64,000 nt of DNA from Flavobacterium sp. MC2016-06 (GCF_009711165.2 NZ_WMID02000028.1:12521-76520); one strand, 5' to 3'; positions 25,755 to 34,356 are shown, counted from the stretch's first letter. A program made the numbers and translations. Notes: generated by a model not told the origin, from the sequence alone.

Positions 25755-27562
25755 ATTTTATCAATTAATGGGAAAACAATCTGAACTATAGTTCCAGATT
25801 CTGGCAGTATTTTTTCTTTAATAAAGAAAGAAATATTCTTTTTATACAATTCATTCAGCAAGTTAATACGCTCTTTTGTATTGCTTACGCCGCGCGATTC
25901 ATGTACTTTTTGATTGCTCGTTTTAAGTTCTGAACTTTTGGTTAAACCAATTCCATTATCGTCTATTATAACCGTAACTTTTCCGTCAACCAATTTTACA
26001 TTAAGCTGCAAAAGTCCTTTTTTATCCAGATAACGTAATCCGTGCCAAATTGCATTTTCGAGATGCGGCTGTAAAATCATATTTGGGATCAAAACCGTTT
26101 CGGCATCCAGATCTTTATCAACGTTAATTTCAAAATCAAATTTATCCTGAAAACGCAGATGTTCTAAATCGAGATATTTTTTCAAATGTTCCATTTCTTT
26201 ATCCAATGTAACAAAGTCTTTATTCGAATTTTCCATCATATTCCGCATCAAATTAGAATAAGACGTCAAGTATTTATTGGCTTCTAATTCTTTATTTTCG
26301 GAAATAAATTGATTGACACTATTTAAACTATTAAAAATAAAATGCGGATTCATTTCGCGTCGCAAAGACTGTAAAGCGATTTCTTTATTTTTGATTTTAA
26401 TAGAATATAACGCTTTTGTGATAAACAGAAACAAAAGTAAAAGCAGTAAAACAGAACCTAAGAGAAAATAATTAAAGGTGTTTTTCTTTGAAATCAATTC
26501 GTCTTTCAAGGTTTTTTCTTTTTCTAACTGACGAATTTTACTTTCGGTTATCTGGAAAGTTTTAGCATCAATTAAACTAGTATCGGCTTTTATTAATTTA
26601 TCAAAATTTTGAAAAAACTGTTCATACAAATTAATACTTTCTTTATCATTCCCTTTTTCTTTATAGTAGTTAATTAACTGCGACAAGCTTTTTTTGGCTT
26701 CCGCCGAATTGCCTTTGAGATACGCAATATTGTATGCTTTTTTTAAAGAACCAATCGCTTTAGTCGCTTCTTCTTTTTCAAAATAATAAGAAGCTAGAGA
26801 TTGAAGTTGTTTAATTTGAGTGGAATAATCTTGTTTTGTTTCTGCTTCTGCCAAAAGCTTTTCGTTTATAACAATTGCTTTATCGATCTGATTGTCGGAA
26901 GCATACACTTTGGCAATTTCATTTTTAATTTTAATAACCGTTTCTGGTTTGTCTTTCGCGTAAGCCAGTGCTTTTTTATAACTCTCAATCGCAACTTCTT
27001 TGTTCTTTTGCTGCAAAGAATTTTCTGCTTTCTGAACATATGCCGTAGCAACTTCATCACTTTTCTTCTCCTTTTTAAGCAGTTCAATATTCGAGTCTAC
27101 GTAACCAGCCTGTGTAACGGGAGCAGCCTGATTTTTTAAACGATTAGCATCATTCAAATTAATTTCTTCGACTGCTTTATCTTTAGAAATTGATCCCGCC
27201 ACTTTATAATTCTTGATCGCTAATCCAAACTTATTTTGGCTTTCCTGAGCTTTGGCCAGATTACGCGTCACACGCGTTTTATCTTCGTTACGATTGAGTT
27301 TAGTATAACTTTCTAATGCTTTTTTTAGATACTCCTCTCCTTTTGCATAATCTGAAGCATCAATAAATTCCTGTGCTAGTTTTTCATAACTGCCCGCAAT
27401 CTTAACTTCATCATTTTCATTTAATGAATTCGATAGTTCTTCTGCTGCTTTACTGATTTTAGAACTTGAACTTTTCTCAGAAAGCGCTTGTGCTATCATT
27501 CCCTGTGGAAACAATAACACTAAAAAAAACAACCCTAAACCAATTGATAAATTACGCATCAT
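25751..27562 (-). CDS. LytS-type sensor histidine kinase with TPR sensor region
   Basis: 603 residues. Signal peptide (MMRNLSIGLGLFFLVLLFPQGMIAQ), a periplasmic region of about 340 residues made of TPR-like helical repeats, one TM helix (FLLGSVLLLLLLFLFITKAL), and a His-kinase domain. The phosphoacceptor motif is REMNPHFIFNSLNSVNQF near residue 405. The ATPase domain has LIPNMILQPHLENAIWHGL, VIIDDNGIGL and the RGVSNTKERINLL box. This architecture is common in Bacteroidota. It signals to the overlapping LytTR regulator. The signal sensed is unknown, but neighbours point to the envelope. Confidence 0.95.
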   Translation of the reverse strand: MMRNLSIGLGLFFLVLLFPQGMIAQALSEKSSSSKISKAAEELSNSLNENDEVKIAGSYEKLAQEFIDASDYAKGEEYLKKALESYTKLNRNEDKTRVTRNLAKAQESQNKFGLAIKNYKVAGSISKDKAVEEINLNDANRLKNQAAPVTQAGYVDSNIELLKKEKKSDEVATAYVQKAENSLQQKNKEVAIESYKKALAYAKDKPETVIKIKNEIAKVYASDNQIDKAIVINEKLLAEAETKQDYSTQIKQLQSLASYYFEKEEATKAIGSLKKAYNIAYLKGNSAEAKKSLSQLINYYKEKGNDKESINLYEQFFQNFDKLIKADTSLIDAKTFQITESKIRQLEKEKTLKDELISKKNTFNYFLLGSVLLLLLLFLFITKALYSIKIKNKEIALQSLRREMNPHFIFNSLNSVNQFISENKELEANKYLTSYSNLMRNMMENSNKDFVTLDKEMEHLKKYLDLEHLRFQDKFDFEINVDKDLDAETVLIPNMILQPHLENAIWHGLRYLDKKGLLQLNVKLVDGKVTVIIDDNGIGLTKSSELKTSNQKVHESRGVSNTKERINLLNELYKKNISFFIKEKILPESGTIVQIVFPLIDKI

Positions 27563-27619
27563 TAATAAGTTATTTTGAAAATGTAAAGTAACCTAATTAC
27601 AAATTCCGATCCTATATTT

Positions 27620-27660
27620 TTCACCAAGTCAAAAGACCCGTTCACCCATTCTGTCAAAAA
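27620..27660 (+). promoter_or_regulatory. Paired TTCACC element upstream of the SIMPL-like gene
   Basis: TTCACC at 27620 and 27641, 21 bp apart (two helical turns). The first is followed by AAGTCAAAAG and the second by an AAAAA run. The last TTCACC ends 32 bp before a TAnnTTTG box. The same arrangement occurs at 28702-28743. Candidate LytTR operator; it lies between the kinase gene and the SIMPL-like gene. Confidence 0.6.
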
Positions 27661-27677
27661 TACGTTTTTCCGATCAA

Positions 27678-27685
27678 TACATTTG
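27678..27685 (+). promoter_or_regulatory. -7 box of the SIMPL-like gene
   Basis: TACATTTG, 25 bp before the ATG at 27710. The ATG-initiated reading at 27683 would start inside this box. Confidence 0.55.
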
Positions 27686-27709
27686 CTCTGTAATCTTAAA
27701 ACCATAATC

Positions 27710-28687
27710 ATGAGAAAATTATTCTTTACAATTTTAGCTTTACCATTTTGTCAATTCATAATCGCACAAGCTTCTGGCAATGTTAACTATCAAAATCAGA
27801 TCCGTTATAGCAATAATACGATTAACGTAGACTTTCCTTCCGATTCCGATGTTGTCATAAGTGTAAAAGGACTCACAAATGTTAAAGCAGATGCTTATGT
27901 CGCCATTTTCAGCACTACTCAAACTGGCAAAACAACTCAGGAAGTAAATGAATTAATTGACAAACGAATTACACAATCGCTGAATGAAATCAAACTTAAA
28001 AAAAGCGTAGAAACTTTTGTCGATATGATTTCGTTTGTTCCTGTGTATGAATATGAAGTCGAAAAGAAAGTTTTTAGTCGTAAAACCTATAATGAAGTTC
28101 CTGTAGGTTTTGAATTAAAGAAAAATATTCATATCAAATTTACAGATCCAAATCAGCTGAATGACTTTATTACAATATTATCCAACCATGAAATATACGA
28201 TCTGGTAAGAGTTGATTACTTCTCGAGTGCATTGGAAATAATTAAGAAAGAAATGATGACTAAAGCTAAACTTCTGGTTCAGGAAAAAATGAAAAACTAT
28301 GAAGCTTTATTAGGAGAAACATTTACCAATGCCGAGAAAAAGATAATCGATGATTACAACGTAACCTTACCGGTAGAAATGTACAGGTCTTATGAAGCTT
28401 ACAATAGCTCTTCTTTAAACTTAAAAAAAGCGGCCAACGTCAATCAGGTTAGTAAATCTACTACACTTTATTATCAACCGATATTTAATAAAGAGTTTGA
28501 TTTTGTAATTAATTCTACTGTATTAGAACCTGTAATTCAAGTGCAATATGAAGTTAAAATAGCTATTAACAGAGAAAAAGAAAAGAAACCAATTTCAATT
28601 GCAAAAGCAGATAAAGAATATATTCTGGTTACTCCAAATGGGGATTTAAAAACACTAAATATAAATACACCCAAACAAAATAATTAG
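27710..28687 (+). CDS. Secreted SIMPL-domain-like (DUF541) protein
   Basis: 325 residues from the ATG at 27710, opening a signal peptide (MRKLFFTILALPFCQFIIAQ). The mature part starts with a SIMPL-like pattern: VVISVKGLTNVKADAYVAIF, then TTQEVNELIDKRI and further SIMPL-like helices and strands. The C-terminal half is less clear. SIMPL/DUF541 proteins (BP26/OMP28 type) are periplasmic or envelope-associated with poorly known roles. An upstream start at 27683 is rejected because it lies within the promoter box. The promoter carries a paired TTCACC element shared with the next gene. Confidence 0.75.
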   Translation: MRKLFFTILALPFCQFIIAQASGNVNYQNQIRYSNNTINVDFPSDSDVVISVKGLTNVKADAYVAIFSTTQTGKTTQEVNELIDKRITQSLNEIKLKKSVETFVDMISFVPVYEYEVEKKVFSRKTYNEVPVGFELKKNIHIKFTDPNQLNDFITILSNHEIYDLVRVDYFSSALEIIKKEMMTKAKLLVQEKMKNYEALLGETFTNAEKKIIDDYNVTLPVEMYRSYEAYNSSSLNLKKAANVNQVSKSTTLYYQPIFNKEFDFVINSTVLEPVIQVQYEVKIAINREKEKKPISIAKADKEYILVTPNGDLKTLNINTPKQNN

Positions 28688-28701
28688 TGCTGTAAAACCA
28701 A

Positions 28702-28743
28702 TTCACCAAGTCAAAAGCCGGTTTCACCCTTTCTCCGAAAAAT
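28702..28743 (+). promoter_or_regulatory. Paired TTCACC element upstream of the YkuD_2 gene
   Basis: TTCACC at 28702 and 28723, again 21 bp apart. The first is followed by AAGTCAAAAG exactly as at 27620 and the second by an AAAAA run. The last TTCACC ends 32 bp before the TAAGTTTG box. Confidence 0.6.
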
Positions 28744-28759
28744 GAATTCATTATGTCTT

Positions 28760-28767
28760 TAAGTTTG
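28760..28767 (+). promoter_or_regulatory. -7 box of the YkuD_2 gene
   Basis: TAAGTTTG, 32 bp before the ATG at 28799, in the same position relative to the TTCACC pair as at the preceding gene. Confidence 0.55.
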
Positions 28768-28798
28768 ATTTGTAATTAACAATTAAAAACTGGAAATC

Positions 28799-29422
28799 AT
28801 GAAAGCAGCTCTTTTTATCTTGGCAGTTACTTTTTCGTTTGCAAGCTGCAACAAAAGCAAAGCAAATTCACAAAACCACAATACAATTAAAAATTCAAAA
28901 CCGATTTACTCCTACGAAGCGAAACTAAAAAGTGAGATAACCGAGATGAAAAGTTTTATGAAGAAAGCTTCAAAATACAATTCTGATGTTGCGTTCTTTT
29001 TAGATATGAGGATTGAATCTGGAAAAAATCGGTTTTTTATTTATGATTTAAAACATAACAAACTATTGGACAAAGGTTTGGTTGGACATGGTTCTGGCTC
29101 GGAAACAGGAATTCTGGGAAAGCTGAAATTCAGCAACCTCAAAGATTCGTATTGCAGTTCATTGGGAAAATATGCTATTGGCAGTTCTTATTCTGGAACG
29201 TTTGGAAAAGCATATAAATTATATGGTTTAGACCAAACCAATAGTAATGCTTTAGACAGGAATATAGTGCTTCACAAATATGCATCTGTTCCGTTTGAAG
29301 AACAACCCTATCCAATTTGCAATAGTCTGGGCTGTCCAATGGTAAATGAAAAGTTTTTTGGCGTAATCGAAAAAATGATTGATAACTCAAAAAAGAAAAT
29401 TATTCTGGTTATGTATTATTAA
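28799..29422 (+). CDS. Lipoprotein with murein L,D-transpeptidase-like (YkuD_2) domain
   Basis: 207 residues. Lipoprotein-type leader MKAALFILAVTFSFASC, Cys17. The catalytic-domain family pattern is clear: VAFFLDMRIESGKNRFFIYDL, GLVGHGSGS, LKFSNLKDSYCSSLGKYAIGSSY, KLYGLDQTNSNALDRNIVLHK and finally NSLGCPMV, the S-x-G-C-P element holding the catalytic Cys. The usual HGA after IVLH is HKYA. Probably cross-links or trims peptidoglycan. It shares its promoter layout with the SIMPL-like gene, implying joint control. Confidence 0.85.
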   Translation: MKAALFILAVTFSFASCNKSKANSQNHNTIKNSKPIYSYEAKLKSEITEMKSFMKKASKYNSDVAFFLDMRIESGKNRFFIYDLKHNKLLDKGLVGHGSGSETGILGKLKFSNLKDSYCSSLGKYAIGSSYSGTFGKAYKLYGLDQTNSNALDRNIVLHKYASVPFEEQPYPICNSLGCPMVNEKFFGVIEKMIDNSKKKIILVMYY

Positions 29423-29453
29423 TTCCGTTTAATTAGTTTGGGGGCTGATTAAA

Positions 29454-29515
29454 CAACATAGATTCATAGTTATCTAAATTTTAATAAAGGTTTTGGAGCT
29501 ATGTTTCTATGTTTT
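29454..29515. repeat. Inverted repeat upstream of the MuiA-like gene
   Basis: aacatagattcatagtt (29454-29470) and agctatgtttctatgtt (about 29498-29514) are inverted copies with three mismatches. Could be the terminator of the YkuD_2 gene or an operator. Confidence 0.45.
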
Positions 29516-29566
29516 AACTTTAGATTTTTGTAACTGTATCAAATAACATTTTTAAATTATAAATCA

Positions 29567-31189
29567 ATGATTAAAAAACAAGCAACAGCAATTTTAATAT
29601 TGTTATCTTCTTTTGTATTTGCACAAAAACCAATTTTCACAACAGCAAAAGTAAAAGCTGCAACGGTATATTTTAATGCGGCAGAAATTTCGCAGACTGC
29701 TTCTTTAATCCTGCCTTTGGGAACAAGCGAAATTGTGGTAAAAAATGTAGCTGTAAATTTAAACGAGAGTTCTGTTCAAATTGGTGCACCAGCAAACGTT
29801 ACAGTTCTTTCGGTTCAGTTTACCAACAATTATATCTCTGAATATGAAGTTGACACCAAATCACCAGCATTAAAAAGAGTAAGAGATAGTATTGTTTTAG
29901 TTCAAAAAGAAATCCAAAAAGTCAATAATTCTATAAATTCTGAAACAAAAACCATTGCACTTTTAGACAAAAACCAACAGGTTTCTGGAACTAATTCAGG
30001 TTTAAATGTAACAGAATTAATAAAAATGGTTGAGTATTACAAGAACAAACAACTCGAAATTGCCAATTCAATTAATGTTCTTTCTGAAAAACAGCAAAAG
30101 CTGAATGAAACACTTCAAAAACTAAATAATAAACTTGAAGTTGATACAAGTAAAGAAGAAAAGACTTCGTCTGGAAAATTAATTGTTCAAGTTATGAATA
30201 ATCTTGCCGGAGCTGTGCCTTTAGAAATATCCTATTTAACCAATAATGCAACCTGGACTCCGTTCTATGATTTACGTGCAGAAAGTGTAACAGCGCCTAT
30301 CAATATGATGTATAAAGCACAAGTTGTGCAAAACACGGGTATTGACTGGAAAAAAGTAAAACTTACTTTGTCAAGTGGTTATCCTAACCAGAATAATCAG
30401 GCACCCATATTGAGTTCATGGTTTTTAAGCAATAATGCAAATTATGGCTACAAGCAAAGAAATGCTGCGAACCAACTGCAAAGTGCTTATGGTGCTATGA
30501 GAGAAAAAAAGATAAGCCAAGAGGCAAATGCTCCAATAATGGCCGAATCTTCTGTTTCAGATTATACTACTGTTGCAGAAAATCAGTTGAATATTTCTTT
30601 TGATATTGATATTCCGTATGATATTCTTTCTAATGGAAAAATACACAGTGTATCTCTTAAAGAAATAAAACTTCCAGCTTCGTATAAATATTATGCAGTT
30701 CCGAAGGTAGAAAATGAAGCGTTCCTTCTTGCCGAAATTGCCGATTACAGTAAATATAATTTATTAAGAGGTGAAGCCAATATTATTTTTGAAGGTATGT
30801 ATGTGGGGAAAACTTTTATCGAACCTGGTCAAACCAGCGATACTTTGAATTTAAGTATGGGACGTGATAAAAAAGTATCTATAAAACGTGAAAAAGTGGC
30901 GGACAAATCTGGAACTAAGTTTTTATCTTCTAAAAAAGAGCAGACTTTTACGTACGATATTACGATAAGAAATAACAAAAAAGAAGCTGTTGAACTACTA
31001 CTAAAAGATCAATACCCGTTAAGCACTAATAAAGAAATTGAGGTTGAATTATTACAAAGCGACAATGCAAAAGTAAATGTAGAAACAGGAATATTGACTT
31101 GGCAATTGCAGTTGAAACCAAATGAAACCAAGAAAATCAGAATTAGTTATAAAGTAAGATATCCAAAAGATCAGAATTTAAATTTATAA
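29567..31189 (+). CDS. Secreted DUF4139/DUF4140 protein, MuiA-like
   Basis: 540 residues. Signal peptide MIKKQATAILILLSSFVFAQ. The DUF4140-type N-domain reads KAATVYFNAAEISQTASLIL ... ENSSV-like NLNESSVQIG. A coiled coil of about 100 residues follows (VQKEIQKVNNSINSETKTI ... LNETLQKLNNKLEV). The DUF4139 beta-rich domain begins LEISYLTNNATWTPFYDLRAES and ends LQLKPNETKKIRISYKVRYP. Named after the mucoidy inhibitor MuiA of enterics; molecular function unknown. Third envelope-type gene in a row beside the LytS/LytTR pair, but without the TTCACC pair. Confidence 0.85.
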   Translation: MIKKQATAILILLSSFVFAQKPIFTTAKVKAATVYFNAAEISQTASLILPLGTSEIVVKNVAVNLNESSVQIGAPANVTVLSVQFTNNYISEYEVDTKSPALKRVRDSIVLVQKEIQKVNNSINSETKTIALLDKNQQVSGTNSGLNVTELIKMVEYYKNKQLEIANSINVLSEKQQKLNETLQKLNNKLEVDTSKEEKTSSGKLIVQVMNNLAGAVPLEISYLTNNATWTPFYDLRAESVTAPINMMYKAQVVQNTGIDWKKVKLTLSSGYPNQNNQAPILSSWFLSNNANYGYKQRNAANQLQSAYGAMREKKISQEANAPIMAESSVSDYTTVAENQLNISFDIDIPYDILSNGKIHSVSLKEIKLPASYKYYAVPKVENEAFLLAEIADYSKYNLLRGEANIIFEGMYVGKTFIEPGQTSDTLNLSMGRDKKVSIKREKVADKSGTKFLSSKKEQTFTYDITIRNNKKEAVELLLKDQYPLSTNKEIEVELLQSDNAKVNVETGILTWQLQLKPNETKKIRISYKVRYPKDQNLNL

Positions 31190-31203
31190 GTTTTTTAAAA
31201 TAA

Positions 31204-31245
31204 AAATCCCGATAAGCTTTACAAGTTTATCGGGATTTCATTTTA
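31204..31245. terminator. Bidirectional terminator between convergent genes
   Basis: aaatcccgataa pairs with ttatcgggattt, 11-nt loop, between the MuiA-like gene and the aldo/keto reductase gene. Confidence 0.8.
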
Positions 31246-31281
31246 TTAATTAGCAACCCAAACAGGTTTAGTATAACTCTA

Positions 31282-32319
31282 TTAAGGCGCAGGATCAGGA
31301 ATTATAGCCTGAATGGCATTAATTTCAGCAATTATTTCTTTAGAAAGTACAACATCAATCGTGTCGATGTTTTCTTTTAATTGATCCAAATTTGTAGCAC
31401 CAATAATCGCACTTGTCAAAAACGGCTGCTGTAACACAAATCCCATTGCCAATTGAGTTAAAGTTAATCCGTGTTTGTGTGCAATTTCCTGATACAAACG
31501 AGTTGCTTGTGTACATTGCTCGCTGTTGTAACGTGTATATTGCGGAAAAAGATTTATTCTCGCATTTGGATGACTTTCTCCCGTTAAAAATTTACCAGTA
31601 AGAACTCCAAAAGCTAAAGGTGAATAGGCCAATAAACCAACATTTTCATATTTTGAAACTTCGGCAGAACCTACTTCAAAAAGACGATTCAATAAAGAAT
31701 ATGGGTTTTGAACGGTTTTGATTCTTGGTAAATCATGATGTCTGCTTTCTTCTAAGAAACGCATCATTCCCCAAGCATTTTCATTAGAAACACCAATGTG
31801 TTTTATTTTTCCTTCTTTGATTAATCCGTCGAAAGTTTCTAAAACACTTCTAAAATTATCTTCCCACACTTCATCATGACCATTAAAAGCACGTTGTCCA
31901 AAATAATTGGTTTTACGTTCTGGCCAATGCATTTGATATAAGTCGATATAATCCGTTTGAAGACGTTTTAAGCTGTTTTCTACTGCATATTTAATACTTG
32001 CTGGCGAGAAGTCAATTTTGTCTCGCATATAAGTAAAACCAGGATTTGGTCCTGCGATTTTAGATGCTAAAACTACTTTGTCACGATTTCCAGATTTTTT
32101 AAACCAAGTTCCGATAATTTTTTCTGTGCTTCCGTAAGTTTCCTGACGCGCAGGAACTGAGTACATTTCGGCAGTATCAAAGAAATTAATTCCTCTTTCG
32201 AGTGCGTAATCCATCTGAGCGTGTCCTTCGGCTTCTGTATTCTGCTGACCAAAAGTCATTGTTCCGAGGTTAATTTTACTAACTTTTATATCGGTGTTTG
32301 GTAACGTAGTGTATTTCAT
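31282..32319 (-). CDS. Aldo/keto reductase, Tas-like
   Basis: 345 residues from the ATG at 32319 (MKYTTLPNTDIKVSKINLGT), the family's normal start. Landmarks: GTMTFGQQNTEAEGHAQMDYAL, then FFDTAEMYSVP with the catalytic Asp/Tyr pair. Next VVLASKIAGP (catalytic Lys), YIDLYQMHWPERKTNYFG (His) and LLAYSPLAFGVLTGKFL. The MHWPERKTN segment and insertion pattern match E. coli Tas closely. NADPH-dependent carbonyl reduction; the natural substrate is unknown. A reading extended to 32433 is rejected because a TATCTTTG box (32395-32402) stands between. The leader contains a palindrome (32342-32359). Confidence 0.92.
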   Translation of the reverse strand: MKYTTLPNTDIKVSKINLGTMTFGQQNTEAEGHAQMDYALERGINFFDTAEMYSVPARQETYGSTEKIIGTWFKKSGNRDKVVLASKIAGPNPGFTYMRDKIDFSPASIKYAVENSLKRLQTDYIDLYQMHWPERKTNYFGQRAFNGHDEVWEDNFRSVLETFDGLIKEGKIKHIGVSNENAWGMMRFLEESRHHDLPRIKTVQNPYSLLNRLFEVGSAEVSKYENVGLLAYSPLAFGVLTGKFLTGESHPNARINLFPQYTRYNSEQCTQATRLYQEIAHKHGLTLTQLAMGFVLQQPFLTSAIIGATNLDQLKENIDTIDVVLSKEIIAEINAIQAIIPDPAP

Positions 32320-32341
32320 TTTTTTAGTTGCTAAGATTCTA

Positions 32342-32359
32342 TCCCTATAGCTATTGGGA
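32342..32359. repeat. Second copy of the tccc-ata-gctat palindrome
   Basis: tccctatagctattggga, an imperfect copy of the perfect palindrome at 822-839, in the leader of the aldo/keto reductase transcript. Confidence 0.6.
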
Positions 32360-32394
32360 CTGAGTTTGCCTTTTTTTTTAAAATTATGGAGTCC

Positions 32395-32402
32395 CAAAGA
32401 TA
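32395..32402 (-). promoter_or_regulatory. -7 box of the aldo/keto reductase gene
   Basis: TATCTTTG on the minus strand, 75 bp before the chosen ATG. Confidence 0.5.
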
Positions 32403-32508
32403 CAACGAGAATGAAGAATGGAAAATAACACAAAAGTTAAAAAAACTACAAGTTTTTAAGTTATAAGTTCATCTACTTTGAACCTCTATTTATAAAACTT
32501 AGTTTGTA

Positions 32509-32808
32509 TTATTTTAAACTTTTTAATGGATTTTGAAACGAGTTAAAAACTCTAATCACAAAAATTGAATTTTCTTGAATCTGATATAAAACTTTATAAT
32601 TTCTGACAATAATTCTTCTGCAGCCTAATCTGTATTCATCTAATTGAAATTGCTCTGAAAAAATTATACCATCAGTACAATTAAACAATCCAGTTCTAAA
32701 CTTTTAAAGCCGTATATTTTGAATATTTTTCTTTTAATTGAACGTAAATCTCTTTCAAGTCTTCTTTGGCATTTTCTGTCCAAAAACTTCTGACTTTGTA
32801 TTATTCAT
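32509..32808 (-). pseudogene. ParE/RelE-type toxin, frameshifted remnant
   Basis: Two adjoining reading frames together rebuild a ParE-like toxin. The first (32797-32699) reads KVRSFWTENAKEDLKEIYVQ and on to KYTALKV before a stop. After a one-base shift, the second (32697-32509) reads RTGLFNCTDGIIFSEQFQLD, then EYRLGCRRIIVRNYKVLYQI, and ends in FNSFQNPLKSLK. The order (A-x-x-D-L-x-x-I-Y near the start, then YR-G-x-R-x-I-V-x-N-Y-x-V-Y-x-I, then the C-terminal NP) matches the ParE/RelE fold. The natural start would be the ATG at 32808 overlapping the antitoxin stop, but it is also out of frame with the first part, so there are probably two lesions. A sequencing error cannot be excluded. Confidence 0.8.
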
Positions 32809-33052
32809 TATCCCAATCTTCCATTTCTTTTGACAAGTTTTCTTTTGAAATTATCCGATTGTATTTAACATCATTTAATCCTTCTTCAACTTTATTATGA
32901 TATTCTGATAAGGATATTGGGTTTCCAACGGCATCATATGAAACTACCTCATTCAAATAATTGTCAAAAACCGAAGACACAATTCGCAATACTCTTTCGT
33001 CAGCCAAATCTAATTGAAGTCTTATTTTATCTTTTAATTCTGGAAGTCCCAT
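32801..33052 (-). CDS. Antitoxin-like protein next to the broken ParE-type toxin
   Basis: 83 residues. It starts MGLPELKDKIRLQLDLADER, a helical opening seen in small Bacteroidota antitoxins, and ends in a charged tail, SKEMEDWDNE. No DNA-binding motif can be assigned with confidence. Its stop overlaps the ATG that would begin the toxin, the usual antitoxin-first layout. The frame is intact while the toxin is not, as expected when a module decays safely. Confidence 0.72.
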   Translation of the reverse strand: MGLPELKDKIRLQLDLADERVLRIVSSVFDNYLNEVVSYDAVGNPISLSEYHNKVEEGLNDVKYNRIISKENLSKEMEDWDNE

Positions 33053-33144
33053 AATTTTATGTTTTTAAAAGTCAAAGTTACAAAAAAAGCAAAAGCTTTT
33101 TTCTTGAAAGATTCTAAGAAGCTAAACATCTGCTTTTTGTTAAT

Positions 33145-33175
33145 AAAAAAGGCTCAAAGTAAAACTTTGAACCTT
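33145..33175 (-). terminator. Terminator of the OmpA-like gene
   Basis: On the minus strand, GGTTCAAAGT pairs with ACTTTGAGCC and is followed by a T6 run, about 35 bp after the stop. Confidence 0.8.
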
Positions 33176-33205
33176 TCTATTTTTAAAACTTCGTATTTAG
33201 GAAAC

Positions 33206-34150
33206 TTAGTTTATACTATTCAGCATCTCAGCAATCTCATCTAATCTTGGTGTTAAGATAATTTCGATTCTGCGGTTTTTTGCTTTTCCTTCTGGAGTTG
33301 AATTACTTGCTAAAGGAGAGAATTCACTACGTCCCGCCGCTGTAAGTTTTTGTTTGTTGATTTTCTCATTTTCGCTCAAAATAGCTACAATTGCTGTTGC
33401 TCTTTTGGTAGATAAATCCCAGTTGTTTGCAATTGGTCCAGAACCTGCATACGGATCGTCGTCTGTATGTCCTTCAATAAGAACAGAAAGATCTGGATTG
33501 TCTCCCAATACTTTTCCTAATTCTACAATTGCTTTTCTACCTTCTGTCCCAACAGCCCAGCTTCCTGAGTTAAAAAGTAATTTGTTTTCCATAGAAACAT
33601 ATACTTTTCCGTTTCTCTGTTCTACAGTAAGACCTTTTCCTTCAAAACCATTTAATGCTTTAGAAAGAGTCTCTTTTAGTTTTTTCATTGCAGCTTCTTT
33701 TGCAGCAATCATATCTTCAAGTTCTTTTAATCGACTTGCTGTTTTATCTAAACGTGCTTGTTCTTCGGCCAAAGTTTTTCCTTTCGCTTCTAATTGTGCT
33801 AACAATTCACGGTTTTTATTCATATTGGCTTCTAATGCATCATTGCTGTTTTTCTCCAATGCATTATATGAATCTTGTAAAACTTTAAACTTTTTTTGCT
33901 CGGCAGCTAAATCGGCTTTTTGTTTGGCAAGATCGGCTTTGGTGCTGTTTAAGTCTTTTGTTAATGCATCACGATCTAATTCTAACTGATTTTTTGATTT
34001 TTTCAAATCAGCATTTTCGTCAGCAATAGAACGGTTTTCTTTTTTTAGATCTGAATATTTTGTTTCTAAATCATTGTAAATTTTCTTAGAAACACATGAA
34101 GTCGTGGATAAAGCTAAAACTAGCAATCCGATGGAGGCTTTTTTAATCAT
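33206..34150 (-). CDS. OmpA-family lipoprotein with long coiled coil
   Basis: 314 residues. Lipoprotein leader MIKKASIGLLVLALSTTSC (Cys19). A coiled coil spans about residues 25-165, with repeated K/D/L heptads. The OmpA-like peptidoglycan-binding domain reads NKLLFNSGSWAVGTEGRKAI, then LSVLIEGHTDDDPY, LSTKRATAIVAIL, AAGRSEFSP and finally NRRIEIILTP. It anchors the outer membrane to the cell wall noncovalently; no beta-barrel is present. A large open frame exists on the opposite strand but is a shadow. Confidence 0.93.
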   Translation of the reverse strand: MIKKASIGLLVLALSTTSCVSKKIYNDLETKYSDLKKENRSIADENADLKKSKNQLELDRDALTKDLNSTKADLAKQKADLAAEQKKFKVLQDSYNALEKNSNDALEANMNKNRELLAQLEAKGKTLAEEQARLDKTASRLKELEDMIAAKEAAMKKLKETLSKALNGFEGKGLTVEQRNGKVYVSMENKLLFNSGSWAVGTEGRKAIVELGKVLGDNPDLSVLIEGHTDDDPYAGSGPIANNWDLSTKRATAIVAILSENEKINKQKLTAAGRSEFSPLASNSTPEGKAKNRRIEIILTPRLDEIAEMLNSIN

Positions 34151-34217
34151 CTTCTTTAATTGATTTTATTTGGGGCGCTTAATAATAATTCAAAAATTTC
34201 TTGTTTAACGAGTTACC

Positions 34218-34297
34218 TAGCCCTTATGGGAGCGGCATCCTTTTATTTTTTTTCTTTAAAAAAATAAAAGATAGAGCGGACAGCAGGAAATAGCTCC
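34218..34297. repeat. AGCCC...TAGCTCC interspersed element, short copy
   Basis: Begins tagcccttatgggagcggca and ends cagcaggaaatagctcc. In between is a hairpin of ttttattttttttcttt and aaaaaaataaaag. It shares order and sequence with 58119-58243. Intergenic family of unknown function. Confidence 0.65.
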
Positions 34298-34356
34298 TTC
34301 GACTATACGCTCAGGATGAAAACTTAGAGCATTAGTTAACAAGAACAATACCAAAA

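Noticed and set aside
32320..32433. N-terminal extension of the aldo/keto reductase
   Set aside because: Adds 38 residues absent from the family, and a TATCTTTG promoter box lies inside the extension.
33354..33989. 211-residue open frame on the plus strand opposite the OmpA-like gene
   Set aside because: It is the antisense shadow of a heptad-rich coding region; no promoter box or start context, and the minus-strand gene is certain.
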